From: Demequina globuliformis
Lineage (GTDB): Bacteria; Actinomycetota; Actinomycetes; Actinomycetales; Demequinaceae
Length of the DNA: 64,000 bases
Direction: 5' to 3'
Assembly (NCBI RefSeq): GCF_000975155.1
Contig: NZ_BBRG01000001.1
Span: 665,999-729,998, forward strand
Below, piece by piece: positions 54,202 through 64,000 of the stretch. Position 1 is the stretch's first letter; each line of letters starts with the position of its first letter. The notes under the pieces are model-generated. The model had not been told where the DNA came from. It did not search any database and saw only the letters and a program-made list of their open reading frames with translations. The translations under genes and the position numbers were made by a program.

Positions 54202-55011
54202 TTAAGCCTCCTTCTTGGCCTCGGCCGAAGCCTCAGCCGCGGGGGCCTCGGCCTTGGGAGCCTCGGCGGACTGCTGGCGGTCACGGGGACCACCCTCGCG
54301 ACGGGCGCCGCCACGGCCTCCACGGCCGCGCTGGGGACGAGGGGCCTTGGCCTGCTCGGCCGCCCACTCCTTCTCCGTCATGTCGCCCTTGTAGATCCAC
54401 ACCTTGACGCCGATGACGCCGAACGTGGTGCGGGCCTCGAAGAAGCCGTAGTCGATGTTCGCGCGGAGCGTGTGCAGCGGCACACGACCCTCACGGTAGA
54501 ACTCCGAACGCGACATCTCAGCGCCACCAAGACGGCCCGAGCACTGAACTCGGATGCCCTTGGCGCCTGCGCGCAGCGAGGACTGAATGCCCTTGCGCAT
54601 CGCGCGGCGGAAGGCCACGCGGGACGCGAGCTGCTCGGCGATGCCCTGGGCGACGAGCTGTGCGTCGACCTCGGCGTTCTTCACCTCAAGAATGTTGAGC
54701 TGCACCTGCTTGCCGGTCAGCTTCTCCAGGTTGGAGCGGAGCTTGTCGGCCTCGGCGCCACGGCGACCGATGACGATGCCGGGACGAGCGGTGTGCAGGT
54801 CCACGCGAACGCGCTCACGAGTGCGCTCGATCTCGACCTTCGACACACCAGCGCGCTCGAGGCCCTGGCTCATCAGCTTGCGAATCTTGACGTCCTCGTC
54901 CACGTAGTCGCGGTAGCGCTCCCCGACCTTGGTCGAGTCGGCGAACCAGCGCGAGCGGTGGTCGGTCGTGATTCCCAGGCGGTAGCCGTGCGGGTTGATC
55001 TTCTGACCCAT
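54202..55011 (-). CDS. rpsC: 30S ribosomal protein S3
   Basis: 269 residues. [20 protein letters not shown], the KH domain with [20 protein letters not shown], and the C-terminal domain with [20 protein letters not shown]. The last about 55 residues are a low-complexity tail, [19 protein letters not shown] followed by Ala/Glu/Lys repeats, as in other actinobacterial S3 proteins. Overlaps rplV by one base. Confidence 0.98.
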   Translation of the reverse strand: MGQKINPHGYRLGITTDHRSRWFADSTKVGERYRDYVDEDVKIRKLMSQGLERAGVSKVEIERTRERVRVDLHTARPGIVIGRRGAEADKLRSNLEKLTGKQVQLNILEVKNAEVDAQLVAQGIAEQLASRVAFRRAMRKGIQSSLRAGAKGIRVQCSGRLGGAEMSRSEFYREGRVPLHTLRANIDYGFFEARTTFGVIGVKVWIYKGDMTEKEWAAEQAKAPRPQRGRGGRGGARREGGPRDRQQSAEAPKAEAPAAEASAEAKKEA

Positions 55012-55385
55012 TACTTGGCCCCTTCCTTCACGGCAACCTCGGGCGTCGCGACGACCACCGTGAGGTGGCTGCTGCGCTTGAGGATGCGGTTGGCACGACC
55101 CTGAGCACGCGGCTGAATGCGCTTCATGGTCGGACCCTCGTCAACGGTGATCTCCTTGATGACGAGCTCACGCTCGTCGAAGCGCTCGCCAGCGGCATCG
55201 GCCTTGACTCGCGCATTGGCGATCGCGGACTCGATGAGCTTGCGCACGTCGGTCGCGACCGCCTGCGGCTGGAACTTCAGCGAGGCGATTGCCTCGGTGG
55301 CGTTCTGACCACGGACCAGGTTCACGACACGGCGAGCCTTCTGGGCGGTCACGCGAAGGTATCGCGTCTGCGCCTTGGCTTCCAT
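55011..55385 (-). CDS. rplV: 50S ribosomal protein L22
   Basis: 124 residues. [20 protein letters not shown] and the tunnel loop region [20 protein letters not shown] are diagnostic. The loop lines the exit tunnel where macrolide-resistance changes occur; nothing unusual is seen. 29 bp after rpsS. Confidence 0.98.
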   Translation of the reverse strand: MEAKAQTRYLRVTAQKARRVVNLVRGQNATEAIASLKFQPQAVATDVRKLIESAIANARVKADAAGERFDERELVIKEITVDEGPTMKRIQPRAQGRANRILKRSSHLTVVVATPEVAVKEGAK

Positions 55386-55414
55386 CTGTACTCCTCTAAC
55401 CTTCGCCGGGCGCC

Positions 55415-55693
55415 TTAGCGGCGGCCCTTGCGGTCGTCCTTGATGTGGCCCTTGAACGTGCGCGTGGGAGCGAACTCGCCCAGCTTGTGGCCGACCATCG
55501 ACTCGGTGACGAACACCGGGACGTGCTTGCGGCCGTCGTGCACGGCAAAGGTGTGACCCAGGAAGTCCGGCGTGATGACGCTACGGCGCGACCAGGTCTT
55601 GATGACGTTCTTGGTACCCGCATCGTTCTGGGCGTCCACCTTCTTCTGCAGGTGGTCGTCGACGAAGGGGCCCTTCTTGAGACTGCGTGGCAT
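55415..55693 (-). CDS. rpsS: 30S ribosomal protein S19
   Basis: 92 residues. [20 protein letters not shown] and [20 protein letters not shown], with [20 protein letters not shown], are invariant S19 motifs. 12 bp after rplB. Confidence 0.98.
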   Translation of the reverse strand: MPRSLKKGPFVDDHLQKKVDAQNDAGTKNVIKTWSRRSVITPDFLGHTFAVHDGRKHVPVFVTESMVGHKLGEFAPTRTFKGHIKDDRKGRR

Positions 55694-55705
55694 TCTTCAG
55701 GCTCC

Positions 55706-56542
55706 TTAGCGCTTCTTGCCAGTACGACGGCGGCGGACGATGAGCTGGTCGGACTCTTTGCCCGGCTTGCGGGTGCGGCCCTCAGGCTTACCCCACGGCG
55801 AGACCGGGTGGCGTCCACCGGAAGTCTTGCCCTCACCACCACCGTGCGGGTGGTCGACCGGGTTCATGACGACACCACGCACGGTCGGGCGCTTGCCCTT
55901 CCAGCGCATGCGGCCGGCCTTACCCCAGTTGATGTTGGACTGCTCGGCGTTGCCGACCTCACCGATGGTGGCGCGGCAACGAGCGTCGACGTTGCGGATC
56001 TCGCCGGAGGGCATGCGCAGCTGCGCGAAGCGGCCCTCCTTGGCGACGAGCTGCACCGAGGCACCCGCGGAACGGGCAATCTTGGCGCCGCCGCCGGGCT
56101 TGAGCTCAATCGCGTGGATGACCGTACCGACCGGTATGTTACGCAGCGGGAGGTTGTTGCCAGGCTTGATGTCGGCGCCGGGACCGGCCTCGACAACAGT
56201 GCCCTGGGACAGCTTCTCCGGAGCGATGATGTAGCGCTTCTCGCCATCTGCGTAGTGCAGGAGGGCGATGCGCGCGGTGCGGTTGGGGTCGTACTCGATG
56301 TGAGCGACGGTGGCAGGCACGCCGTCCTTGTCGTGACGACGGAAGTCGATCACGCGGTAGGCGCGCTTGTGGCCACCGCCCTGGTGGCGAGTGGTGATGC
56401 GGCCGGTGTTGTTACGGCCGCCCTTCTTGTGCAGGGGACGGGTCAGCGACTTCTCGGGCTGCGACCGCGTCACCTCGACGAAGTCGGCGACCGACGAGCC
56501 ACGACGGCCCGGAGTCGTCGGCTTGTGCTTGCGAATAGCCAT
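55706..56542 (-). CDS. rplB: 50S ribosomal protein L2
   Basis: 278 residues. [38 protein letters not shown] and, near the peptidyl transferase centre, [20 protein letters not shown]. The histidine of the VDHPHGG motif is present. 19 bp after rplW. Confidence 0.98.
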   Translation of the reverse strand: MAIRKHKPTTPGRRGSSVADFVEVTRSQPEKSLTRPLHKKGGRNNTGRITTRHQGGGHKRAYRVIDFRRHDKDGVPATVAHIEYDPNRTARIALLHYADGEKRYIIAPEKLSQGTVVEAGPGADIKPGNNLPLRNIPVGTVIHAIELKPGGGAKIARSAGASVQLVAKEGRFAQLRMPSGEIRNVDARCRATIGEVGNAEQSNINWGKAGRMRWKGKRPTVRGVVMNPVDHPHGGGEGKTSGGRHPVSPWGKPEGRTRKPGKESDQLIVRRRRTGKKR

Positions 56543-56561
56543 GGTTGCTTGAGTCCTTTAC

Positions 56562-56867
56562 CTAGCCCACGTGGCCCGAGAAGATGTCGAGCGCTTCGCC
56601 GTCACCGACGGTGACGATGGCGCGCTTGACGTCCTTACGCTTGCCGAGCCCGTAGCGGGTGCGGCGCGTCTTGCCCTTGCGGTTGATGGTGTTGACAGAG
56701 ACGACCTTGACGCCGAAGACCTGCTCGACCGCGATCTTGATCTCGGTCTTGTTGGCTCGGGGGTCGACCTCGAAGGTGTACTTGCCCTCATCCATGAGCG
56801 AGTAGCTCTTCTCCGACACGATGGGACGGATCAGGATGTCACGGGGGTTCTTGTTGACGGTGCTCAC
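56562..56867 (-). CDS. rplW: 50S ribosomal protein L23
   Basis: 101 residues. [20 protein letters not shown] and [20 protein letters not shown] are diagnostic; it sits at the exit port and binds trigger factor and SRP. The GTG start overlaps the rplD stop by 4 bp (GTGA). Confidence 0.97.
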   Translation of the reverse strand: MSTVNKNPRDILIRPIVSEKSYSLMDEGKYTFEVDPRANKTEIKIAVEQVFGVKVVSVNTINRKGKTRRTRYGLGKRKDVKRAIVTVGDGEALDIFSGHVG

Positions 56868-57553
56868 TTGGTCTCCTCCGCCTCAGACTCGGTGGCGACG
56901 GCGGTCGCCGACTTGCCCTTGGCAGGGCCGGCCAGGAACGCCTCGAGCGCGCCAGCGGTGAAGACGGTGTCGTCGTTCACCAGCACGTCGTAGGTGTTGA
57001 GCTGGTCGACCGCGATGACGTGGATCCACGCGGCGTTACGCAGCGACTTCCACGAGACCTGGTCGGTGCGCTCGAGCACGACCAGGGCGCTACGGCCGTT
57101 GGTCAGGTTCGAGATCGACTCGAGGGCCTTCTTGGTGGAAGGCGTCTCGCCGGCGACGAGGCTCTTCAGGACGTGCACGCGGCCAGCGCGAGCGCGGTCG
57201 GAGAGAGCACCGCGCAGGGCGGCAGCCTTCATCTTCTTGGGGGTGCGCTGCGAGTAGTCACGCGGCTGGGGACCGTGAACGGTGCCACCACCGGCGAACT
57301 GAGGGGCGCGGATCGAACCCTGGCGGGCGCGACCGGTTCCCTTCTGCTTGTAGGGCTTGCGGCCACCACCCGCGACCTCGCCGCGGGTCTTGGTGGCGTG
57401 GGTTCCCTGACGCGCAGCGGCGCGCTGTGCCACCACAACCTGGTGGATCAACGGAACGTTGGTCACGACGTCGAAGACCTCAGCGGGAAGCTCGGCGGTG
57501 CCGGCCTTCTTGCCAGAGGCGTCGCGGACGTCGACAGTCAGAGCATCAGCCAT
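56864..57553 (-). CDS. rplD: 50S ribosomal protein L4
   Basis: 229 residues from ATG 57553 ([18 protein letters not shown]), with GAAGGG in the 3' end of rplC as the ribosome site; a GTG 12 nt upstream has none. The tunnel loop region [20 protein letters not shown] is diagnostic. The C-terminal EAEETK tail is acidic. No attenuator like the E. coli L4 target was recognised in the rpsJ leader. Confidence 0.97.
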   Translation of the reverse strand: MADALTVDVRDASGKKAGTAELPAEVFDVVTNVPLIHQVVVAQRAAARQGTHATKTRGEVAGGGRKPYKQKGTGRARQGSIRAPQFAGGGTVHGPQPRDYSQRTPKKMKAAALRGALSDRARAGRVHVLKSLVAGETPSTKKALESISNLTNGRSALVVLERTDQVSWKSLRNAAWIHVIAVDQLNTYDVLVNDDTVFTAGALEAFLAGPAKGKSATAVATESEAEETK

Positions 57554-57557
57554 GGTG

Positions 57558-58220
57558 TCACGCACCCTTCACGGCAGAGCGAATAAGGACGACGCCGCCC
57601 TTGTTGCCGGGAACCGCGCCCTTGACGAGCAGCAGACCCTTCTCGACGTCGACCGAGTGGACGGTCAGGTTCTGGACGGTCTTGCGGGCGTTACCCATGC
57701 GACCGGCCATCTTGAGGCCACGGAACACGCGCGACGGCGTCGAAGCGCCACCGATCGAACCGGGCTTGCGGTGGTTGCGGTGTGCACCGTGGGAGGCGCC
57801 CACACCGGCAAAGCCGTGGCGCTTCATGACACCAGCGGTGCCCTTACCCTTCGTGGTGCCTGTGACGTCGACCTTCTGGCCTGCCTCGAACACCTCAGCG
57901 GTGAGCTCCTGGCCCAGCGAGTAGTCGGCAGCGTCAGCGGTCCGGACCTCGGCCACGTGGCGGCGCGGCGTGACGCCGGCGGCCTCGAAGTGGCCCTTGA
58001 GCGGGTCCGTCACGCGACGGGGGTCAACGGTGCCGAACGCGAGCTGGACAGCTTCGTAGCCGTCCTTGTCCGCGGAGCGCACCTGGGTCACAACGTTGGT
58101 GTCGACCTGAACGACGGTCACGGGAACAACCCGGCCCTCGTCGTCCCACACCTGCGTCATGCCCAGCTTCGTACCCAGCAGTGCACGCGTGGTGCGCTGG
58201 GCATTGGAAGTCGTAGTCAT
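57558..58220 (-). CDS. rplC: 50S ribosomal protein L3
   Basis: 220 residues. [20 protein letters not shown], the core [20 protein letters not shown] and [20 protein letters not shown] are L3 signatures near the peptidyl transferase centre. 27 bp after rpsJ, 4 bp before rplD. Confidence 0.98.
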   Translation of the reverse strand: MTTTSNAQRTTRALLGTKLGMTQVWDDEGRVVPVTVVQVDTNVVTQVRSADKDGYEAVQLAFGTVDPRRVTDPLKGHFEAAGVTPRRHVAEVRTADAADYSLGQELTAEVFEAGQKVDVTGTTKGKGTAGVMKRHGFAGVGASHGAHRNHRKPGSIGGASTPSRVFRGLKMAGRMGNARKTVQNLTVHSVDVEKGLLLVKGAVPGNKGGVVLIRSAVKGA

Positions 58221-58247
58221 GGTGCTTGGTTTCCTGTCTTTGGGGAG

Positions 58248-58556
58248 TTAGAGCTTGATCTCGATGTTGACGTCCGCAGGGAGGTCGAGACGCATGAGCG
58301 AGTCGACAGCCTTGGGAGTCGGGTCCACGATGTCGATGAGGCGCTTGTGGGTGCGCATCTCAAAGTGCTCGCGGGAGTCCTTGTACTTGTGGGGCGAACG
58401 GATCACACAGAACACGTTCTTCTCCGTAGGCAGCGGGACGGGGCCCACCACCGACGCACCAGCACGCGTGACCGTCTCGACGATCTTGCGGGCCGAGGAG
58501 TCGATGACCTCGTGGTCATAGCTCTTCAGCCGAATGCGGATCTTCTGTCCCGCCAT
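58248..58556 (-). CDS. rpsJ: 30S ribosomal protein S10
   Basis: 102 residues from ATG 58556 ([20 protein letters not shown]), the standard start; the frame is open 24 codons upstream into the leader. [20 protein letters not shown] and [20 protein letters not shown] are diagnostic. Also the NusB partner in antitermination. First gene of the S10 operon, with its own promoter and a leader of about 130 nt. Confidence 0.98.
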   Translation of the reverse strand: MAGQKIRIRLKSYDHEVIDSSARKIVETVTRAGASVVGPVPLPTEKNVFCVIRSPHKYKDSREHFEMRTHKRLIDIVDPTPKAVDSLMRLDLPADVNIEIKL

Positions 58557-58601
58557 GGCGTGGTTCTGCCTTTTCTCTCGAACGACTAAGGTCTCCACCT
58601 C

Positions 58602-58626
58602 CGACCCCCGCGCTCGGGCGTGTCGC
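58602..58626 (-). other. Leader element shared with rpsL (copy in rpsJ leader)
   Basis: 25-nt segment 46-70 nt upstream of the rpsJ ATG; on the minus strand it begins GCGACACGCCCG and ends CGCGGGGGTCG. It matches 63245-63269 upstream of rpsL with one mismatch (A here, G there) at nearly the same distance from the start codon. CCCG/CGGG arms could form a small hairpin. Confidence 0.8.
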
Positions 58627-58692
58627 ATATCTGCGACGCACAGGCGCGCTTACCGAGTGACTCGGCTCGTCGTTGGTGGTGTGCGGCTGCCT

Positions 58693-58720
58693 GCAATAGG
58701 CAACCTGGATATTGTGCCAG
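58693..58720 (-). promoter_or_regulatory. Putative promoter of S10 operon
   Basis: -35 CTGGCA (58720-58715), 16-bp spacer, -10 TATTGC (58698-58693) on the minus strand. Predicted leader about 130 nt. The -35 matches the consensus at 4 of 6 positions, so it is tentative. The remainder of the 334-bp rpsJ-tuf gap holds a CCGAG-TGA-CTCGG hairpin (58653-58665), the shared leader element and the tuf terminator. Confidence 0.4.
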
Positions 58721-58839
58721 ATTTTTCCCCGGCGCGCCACTCGGGCGCTTGCGGCCGATGCTGTAGTACCGGCCCGTGGGGTCAGCGCCCCCGGGGCAGC
58801 CCGGGTGCAGACGTGCGCGGGGCCATCGGCCCTCACGCA

Positions 58840-58873
58840 GAAGCGGGGCCTGACCGAAGTCAGGCCCCGCTTC
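58840..58873 (-). terminator. Terminator of tuf
   Basis: Perfect 15-bp GC-rich stem, GAAGCGGGGCCTGAC with GTCAGGCCCCGCTTC, and CGAA tetraloop, starting 17 nt after the tuf stop. No T-tract follows; this I-shaped form is common in high-GC actinobacteria. Confidence 0.88.
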
Positions 58874-58890
58874 CGGAGCGTAGCTACAAA

Positions 58891-60081
58891 CTACTTGATG
58901 ATCTTGGTGACGGTGCCTGAACCGACGGTGCGGCCACCCTCACGGATCGCGAAGCCCTGACCCTCTTCGAGAGCGATGGGCTGGATCAGCTCAACCGACA
59001 TCTCGGTGGTGTCACCCGGCATGACCATCTCGGTGCCCTCGGGCAGCGAGATGACGCCGGTCACATCCGTGGTGCGGATGTAGAACTGCGGACGGTAGTT
59101 CGTGTAGAAGGGGTTGTGGCGGCCACCCTCATCCTTGTTGAGGATGTAGACCTTGCCCTCGAAGTTGGTGTGCGGCGTCGTGGTGCCGGGCTGGACGATG
59201 ACCTGTCCACGCTCGACGTCCTCACGCTTGGTACCGCGCAGCAGCAGACCGCAGTTCTCGCCGGCCCACGCCTCGTCCATCTGCTTGTGGAACATCTCGA
59301 TACCGGTGACCGTGGTCTTCTGGGGCTCACGGATACCGAGGATCTCAACGTCGGAGTTGATGGCAAGCTTGCCGCGCTCGACCTTACCGGTGACAACGGT
59401 TCCACGACCGGTGATCGTGAAGACGTCCTCAACGGGCATCAGGAAGGGCTTGTCCATGTCACGCTCGGGCTCGGGAACGTTCTCGTCCACAGCGTTCATG
59501 AGCTCCTGGACCGAAGCAACCCACTTCTCGTCGCCCTCGAGCGCCTTGAGCGCCGAGACCTTCACGACGGGAGCGTTGTCGCCGTCGAAGCCCTGCGACG
59601 ACAGCAGTTCGCGGACCTCCATCTCGACGAGGTCGAGGATTTCCTCGTCGTCGACCATGTCGGACTTGTTGAGCGCGACCAGCAGGTAAGGAACGCCAAC
59701 CTGCTTTGCGAGCAGCACGTGCTCACGGGTCTGTGCCATGGGGCCGTCGGTGGCGGCAACCACGAGGATCGCGCCGTCCATCTGAGCAGCACCGGTAATC
59801 ATGTTCTTGATGTAGTCGGCGTGGCCGGGGGCGTCAACGTGTGCGTAGTGACGCTTCTCGGTCTCGTACTCGATGTGCGCGATGTTGATCGTAATGCCGC
59901 GCTCGCGCTCCTCAGGAGCCTTGTCGATGTCCTCGAAAGGCGTGAAGGGGTTGAGGTCGGGGTACAGGTCGTGCAGCGTCTTCGAGATCGCAGCGGTCAG
60001 CGTGGTCTTACCGTGGTCGACGTGACCAATGGTGCCGATGTTGACGTGCGGCTTCTTCCGCTCGAACTTGGCCTTAGCCAT
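58891..60081 (-). CDS. tuf: Elongation factor Tu
   Basis: 396-residue GTPase delivering aminoacyl-tRNA. G1 GHVDHGKTT (residues 19-27), switch [16 protein letters not shown]3 DAPGH, G4 NKSD; domain II contains [13 protein letters not shown] and domain [23 protein letters not shown]. The ATG is preceded by AGGAGG. Last gene of the str operon, with a 119-bp gap after fusA that is AT-rich near 60165-60190 and may hold its own promoter. Confidence 0.98.
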   Translation of the reverse strand: MAKAKFERKKPHVNIGTIGHVDHGKTTLTAAISKTLHDLYPDLNPFTPFEDIDKAPEERERGITINIAHIEYETEKRHYAHVDAPGHADYIKNMITGAAQMDGAILVVAATDGPMAQTREHVLLAKQVGVPYLLVALNKSDMVDDEEILDLVEMEVRELLSSQGFDGDNAPVVKVSALKALEGDEKWVASVQELMNAVDENVPEPERDMDKPFLMPVEDVFTITGRGTVVTGKVERGKLAINSDVEILGIREPQKTTVTGIEMFHKQMDEAWAGENCGLLLRGTKREDVERGQVIVQPGTTTPHTNFEGKVYILNKDEGGRHNPFYTNYRPQFYIRTTDVTGVISLPEGTEMVMPGDTTEMSVELIQPIALEEGQGFAIREGGRTVGSGTVTKIIK

Positions 60082-60164
60082 GAGGGGTTCCTCCTGAATT
60101 AGTGAGACTCGGGTAAAGATGTTAAGCCTTACGCTGGCCGGAAGCCATCTGGGGCGCCATCCCT

Positions 60165-60195
60165 ACTGGTCGTATTATTTCTTATTTTCAACCGG
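60165..60195 (-). other. AT-rich patch between fusA and tuf
   Basis: On the minus strand this reads TTGAAAATAAGAAATAATAC, strikingly AT-rich for this DNA. It could carry a tuf promoter or an RNase cleavage site. I could not find a -35/-10 pair with normal spacing. Confidence 0.4.
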
Positions 60196-60200
60196 TGGGG

Positions 60201-62315
<2,115 letters not shown>

Positions 62316-62358
62316 GAGTGGTTCTCCTTGGGTGTGTTCCGTCGAACGCGGTCAGCGA

Positions 62359-62829
62359 CTACCAGCGGTAGTGCGCGAACGCCTTGTTCGACTCGGCCAT
62401 CTTGTGCATGTCCTCACGGCGCTTCACAGCGGCACCAAGGCCGTTCGAAGCGTCGAGGATCTCGTTCATCAGACGCTCGGTCATGGTCTTCTCGCGACGA
62501 GCGCGCGAGAAGTCGACGAGCCAGCGCAGCGCGAGCGTCGTCGAGCGCGACGGACGCACGTCAACCGGGACCTGGTAGGTCGCGCCACCGACACGGCGGC
62601 TGCGGACCTCGAGGGCGGGACGGATGTTCTCGAGCGCGCGCTTGAGCACGACGACGGGGTCCTGACCGGACTTCTCGGCGACACCCTCGAGCGCACCGTA
62701 GACGATCGCCTCAGCGGTCGACTTCTTGCCGTCGAGCAGGACCTTGTTGATCAGCTGCGTGACGATGGGTGCACCGTGGACGGGGTCGTTGATGATGGGC
62801 CGCTTAGGGGCCGGTCCCTTACGAGGCAT
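62359..62829 (-). CDS. rpsG: 30S ribosomal protein S7
   Basis: 156 residues. [40 protein letters not shown] and the C-terminal NKAFAHYRW. It nucleates 30S head assembly and contacts E-site tRNA. The ATG overlaps the rpsL stop by one base (TAATG). Confidence 0.98.
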   Translation of the reverse strand: MPRKGPAPKRPIINDPVHGAPIVTQLINKVLLDGKKSTAEAIVYGALEGVAEKSGQDPVVVLKRALENIRPALEVRSRRVGGATYQVPVDVRPSRSTTLALRWLVDFSRARREKTMTERLMNEILDASNGLGAAVKRREDMHKMAESNKAFAHYRW

Positions 62830-63203
62830 TACTTCTTCTCCCTCTTCGCGCCATAACGGCTGCGAGCCTGCTGGCGGCCCTTGACACCCTGGGTGTCGAG
62901 CGAGCCGCGGACAATCTTGTAGCGGACACCGGGGAGGTCCTTCACACGGCCACCGCGCACGAGCACGATCGAGTGCTCCTGCAGGTTGTGACCCTCACCG
63001 GGAATGTAGGCCGTGACCTCGATGCCGCTGGACAGGCGCACACGTGCAACCTTGCGCAGAGCGGAGTTCGGCTTCTTAGGGGTCGTCGTGTAGACGCGCG
63101 TGCACACGCCGCGACGCTGGGGGCTTGACTTAAGCGCCGGGGTCTTGGACTTGCCCGGCTTGTCTTGCCGGCCCTTCCGAACCAGCTGCTGAATCGTAGG
63201 CAC
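62829..63203 (-). CDS. rpsL: 30S ribosomal protein S12
   Basis: 124 residues. [20 protein letters not shown], the decoding-centre loops [18 protein letters not shown] (with wild-type lysine) and [18 protein letters not shown] (wild-type KD, no classical streptomycin-resistance change). GTG start at 63203 with GGAGAAGT upstream. First gene of rpsL-rpsG-fusA-tuf. Confidence 0.98.
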   Translation of the reverse strand: MPTIQQLVRKGRQDKPGKSKTPALKSSPQRRGVCTRVYTTTPKKPNSALRKVARVRLSSGIEVTAYIPGEGHNLQEHSIVLVRGGRVKDLPGVRYKIVRGSLDTQGVKGRQQARSRYGAKREKK

Positions 63204-63244
63204 TACTTCTCCGTTTGGTCGTTGGACGAAAACTCATGACGGTG

Positions 63245-63269
63245 CGACCCCCGCGCCCGGGCGTGTCGC
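63245..63269 (-). other. Leader element shared with rpsJ (copy in rpsL leader)
   Basis: 25-nt segment 42-66 nt upstream of the rpsL GTG, identical to 58602-58626 except for one base. Confidence 0.8.
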
Positions 63270-63332
63270 TCCTGTGTTGCGTGCTCCCGACGGGGCACAC
63301 AGAGATGCCCGACGTCGCGGGCACGAGTATCA

Positions 63333-63361
63333 ACAATACTCGCCACGCGCATCCGCGTCAA
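63333..63361 (-). promoter_or_regulatory. Promoter of str operon
   Basis: -35 TTGACG (63361-63356), 17-bp spacer, -10 TATTGT (63338-63333) on the minus strand, predicting a leader of about 120 nt to rpsL. A CGAGTAT/ATACTCG dyad (63324-63342) overlaps the -10 and start region and could be an operator. Confidence 0.75.
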
Positions 63362-63461
63362 AGCCAAATGCTCGGGGCCGTGCTAAGGAGCCTCACCGCT
63401 GCGTGGACGAGCGCCTCCCATGCTACCCCTGTGAAGGGAAAACCGGTGCCGATCGCGCCGG

Positions 63462-64000
63462 TCAGCGAGACCCCGGCTCCGCGCCAGACGGTCCTTCTGG
63501 GGGCGGCTCGACCACCTTGGTCGCGTCGCGCCGCCTCGAATCAAGCAGGCCGGGTCGGCTCGGGGCTGACTCCACGGCAGTGTCACGGCGCCTGCGCATA
63601 ACAAGGACGGTACCCATGCTTGCTAAGGCGGTGGCACCGACCACCGCGACGACGACCATGAGCGCGCGCGTATCCGCGAGCGGGGACTGCACGTGGCGCG
63701 ACTCCAGCGCAACCGTGCCGGGGGCGACAGGCTGCGCTGCGGTCTGGGTGAAAGGGTTGTCCGGACCGCGCTGTGAGGATCCTGGCACGAGTGCGAGCGC
63801 GTCATACGGCTGGACAATGCCCCACCCCGCGGCCTCGTCCCAGTGGTCCGGGTTCGCGCGAGCGGCGCTCGCCGTCAACCTATATGTGGTCTGCGCAATG
63901 GTGTCGTCTGGATACTCTTCGCGCACGAGTGCAGCCGCGCCCGCGGCATAGGCCGTGGCGAAGCTGGTCTGGGGCTGCTCAGTGGCGAAAAGACAGTCAC
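63462..64000 (-). CDS. Mycosin-like S8 serine protease, N-terminal part outside window
   Basis: C-terminal 178 residues of a subtilase whose 5' end lies beyond the window. The frame is open to the edge. Near the start is QTSFATAYAAGAAALV, the subtilisin motif carrying the catalytic serine; after the catalytic domain (GWGIVQPYDAL) comes a Pro/Ala linker, a single membrane helix (ALMVVVAVVGATALASMGTV, about residues 112-132) and a basic cytosolic tail. Subtilase plus C-terminal anchor is the architecture of mycosins, the proteases of type VII secretion systems. A T7SS locus may lie beyond the window; that is inference. Confidence 0.8.
   Translation of the reverse strand, partial: DCLFATEQPQTSFATAYAAGAAALVREEYPDDTIAQTTYRLTASAARANPDHWDEAAGWGIVQPYDALALVPGSSQRGPDNPFTQTAAQPVAPGTVALESRHVQSPLADTRALMVVVAVVGATALASMGTVLVMRRRRDTAVESAPSRPGLLDSRRRDATKVVEPPPEGPSGAEPGSR

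Overview
The window is GC-rich, densely coded DNA from an actinobacterium. The order Micrococcales is my best guess; genus cannot be fixed from this stretch. The evidence is a WhiB3/WhiD-type regulator beside guaB and guaB3, the actinobacterial series groES - tsaD - rimI/tsaB/tsaE/alr - glmS - glmM - rpsI/rplM - truA - rplQ/rpoA - infA - map/adk/secY - spc/S10/str ribosomal operons, many GTG starts, and TANNNT -10 boxes placed 6-7 nt before start codons (leaderless mRNAs). No rRNA, tRNA, insertion sequence, prophage or CRISPR array was found.

Layout. 1-10.5 kb: acetyl-phosphate metabolism (pta, cut by the window edge, with ackA, and a phosphoketolase gene 5 kb away), an ABC-F ATPase and a NatAB-like ABC exporter. 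10.6-20 kb: small membrane/lipoprotein genes, guaB3, a DEDD exonuclease, glutamate dehydrogenase, a TauE/SafE permease, guaB, whiB, groES with a perfect CIRCE operator but no groEL beside it, and a methyltransferase. 20-29 kb: a three-HTH protein, a divergent LysE/LysG-type exporter-regulator pair, a secreted GH3 hydrolase, tsaD, then a five-gene block (nitroreductase, DUF3817, GNAT, SulP, MerR) separating tsaD from rimI. 29-40.7 kb: rimI-tsaB-tsaE-alr-acpS-glmS, coaA, cutC, dedA, glmM-rpsI-rplM, a membrane protein and truA. 40.7-63.2 kb: the ribosomal super-cluster, all on the minus strand: str (rpsL-rpsG-fusA-tuf), S10, spc (ending in secY-adk-map), and alpha (infA-rpmJ-rpsM-rpsK, rpoA-rplQ). 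63.4 kb to the end: the C-terminal part of a mycosin-like subtilase.

How the genes fit together. Phosphoketolase makes acetyl-phosphate, which AckA can turn into acetate plus ATP and Pta into acetyl-CoA. GuaB (with GuaB3, whose role is uncertain) feeds guanine nucleotides. TsaB/TsaD/TsaE make tRNA t6A, RimI modifies S18, and GlmS/GlmM/Alr feed peptidoglycan precursors. The ribosomal block builds the translation machinery and its export and processing partners (SecY, Map).

Most unusual points: three consecutive paralogues built of 26-residue LRV/HEAT-like repeats inserted between map and infA; a 25-nt element shared, at the same offset, by the rpsJ and rpsL mRNA leaders; a perfect 26-bp inverted repeat between glmS and coaA; three 15-bp repeats at an exact 32-bp period; a histone-like Ala/Lys extension on ribosomal protein L15; and rpsD missing from its usual place, where a stem-loop sits instead.
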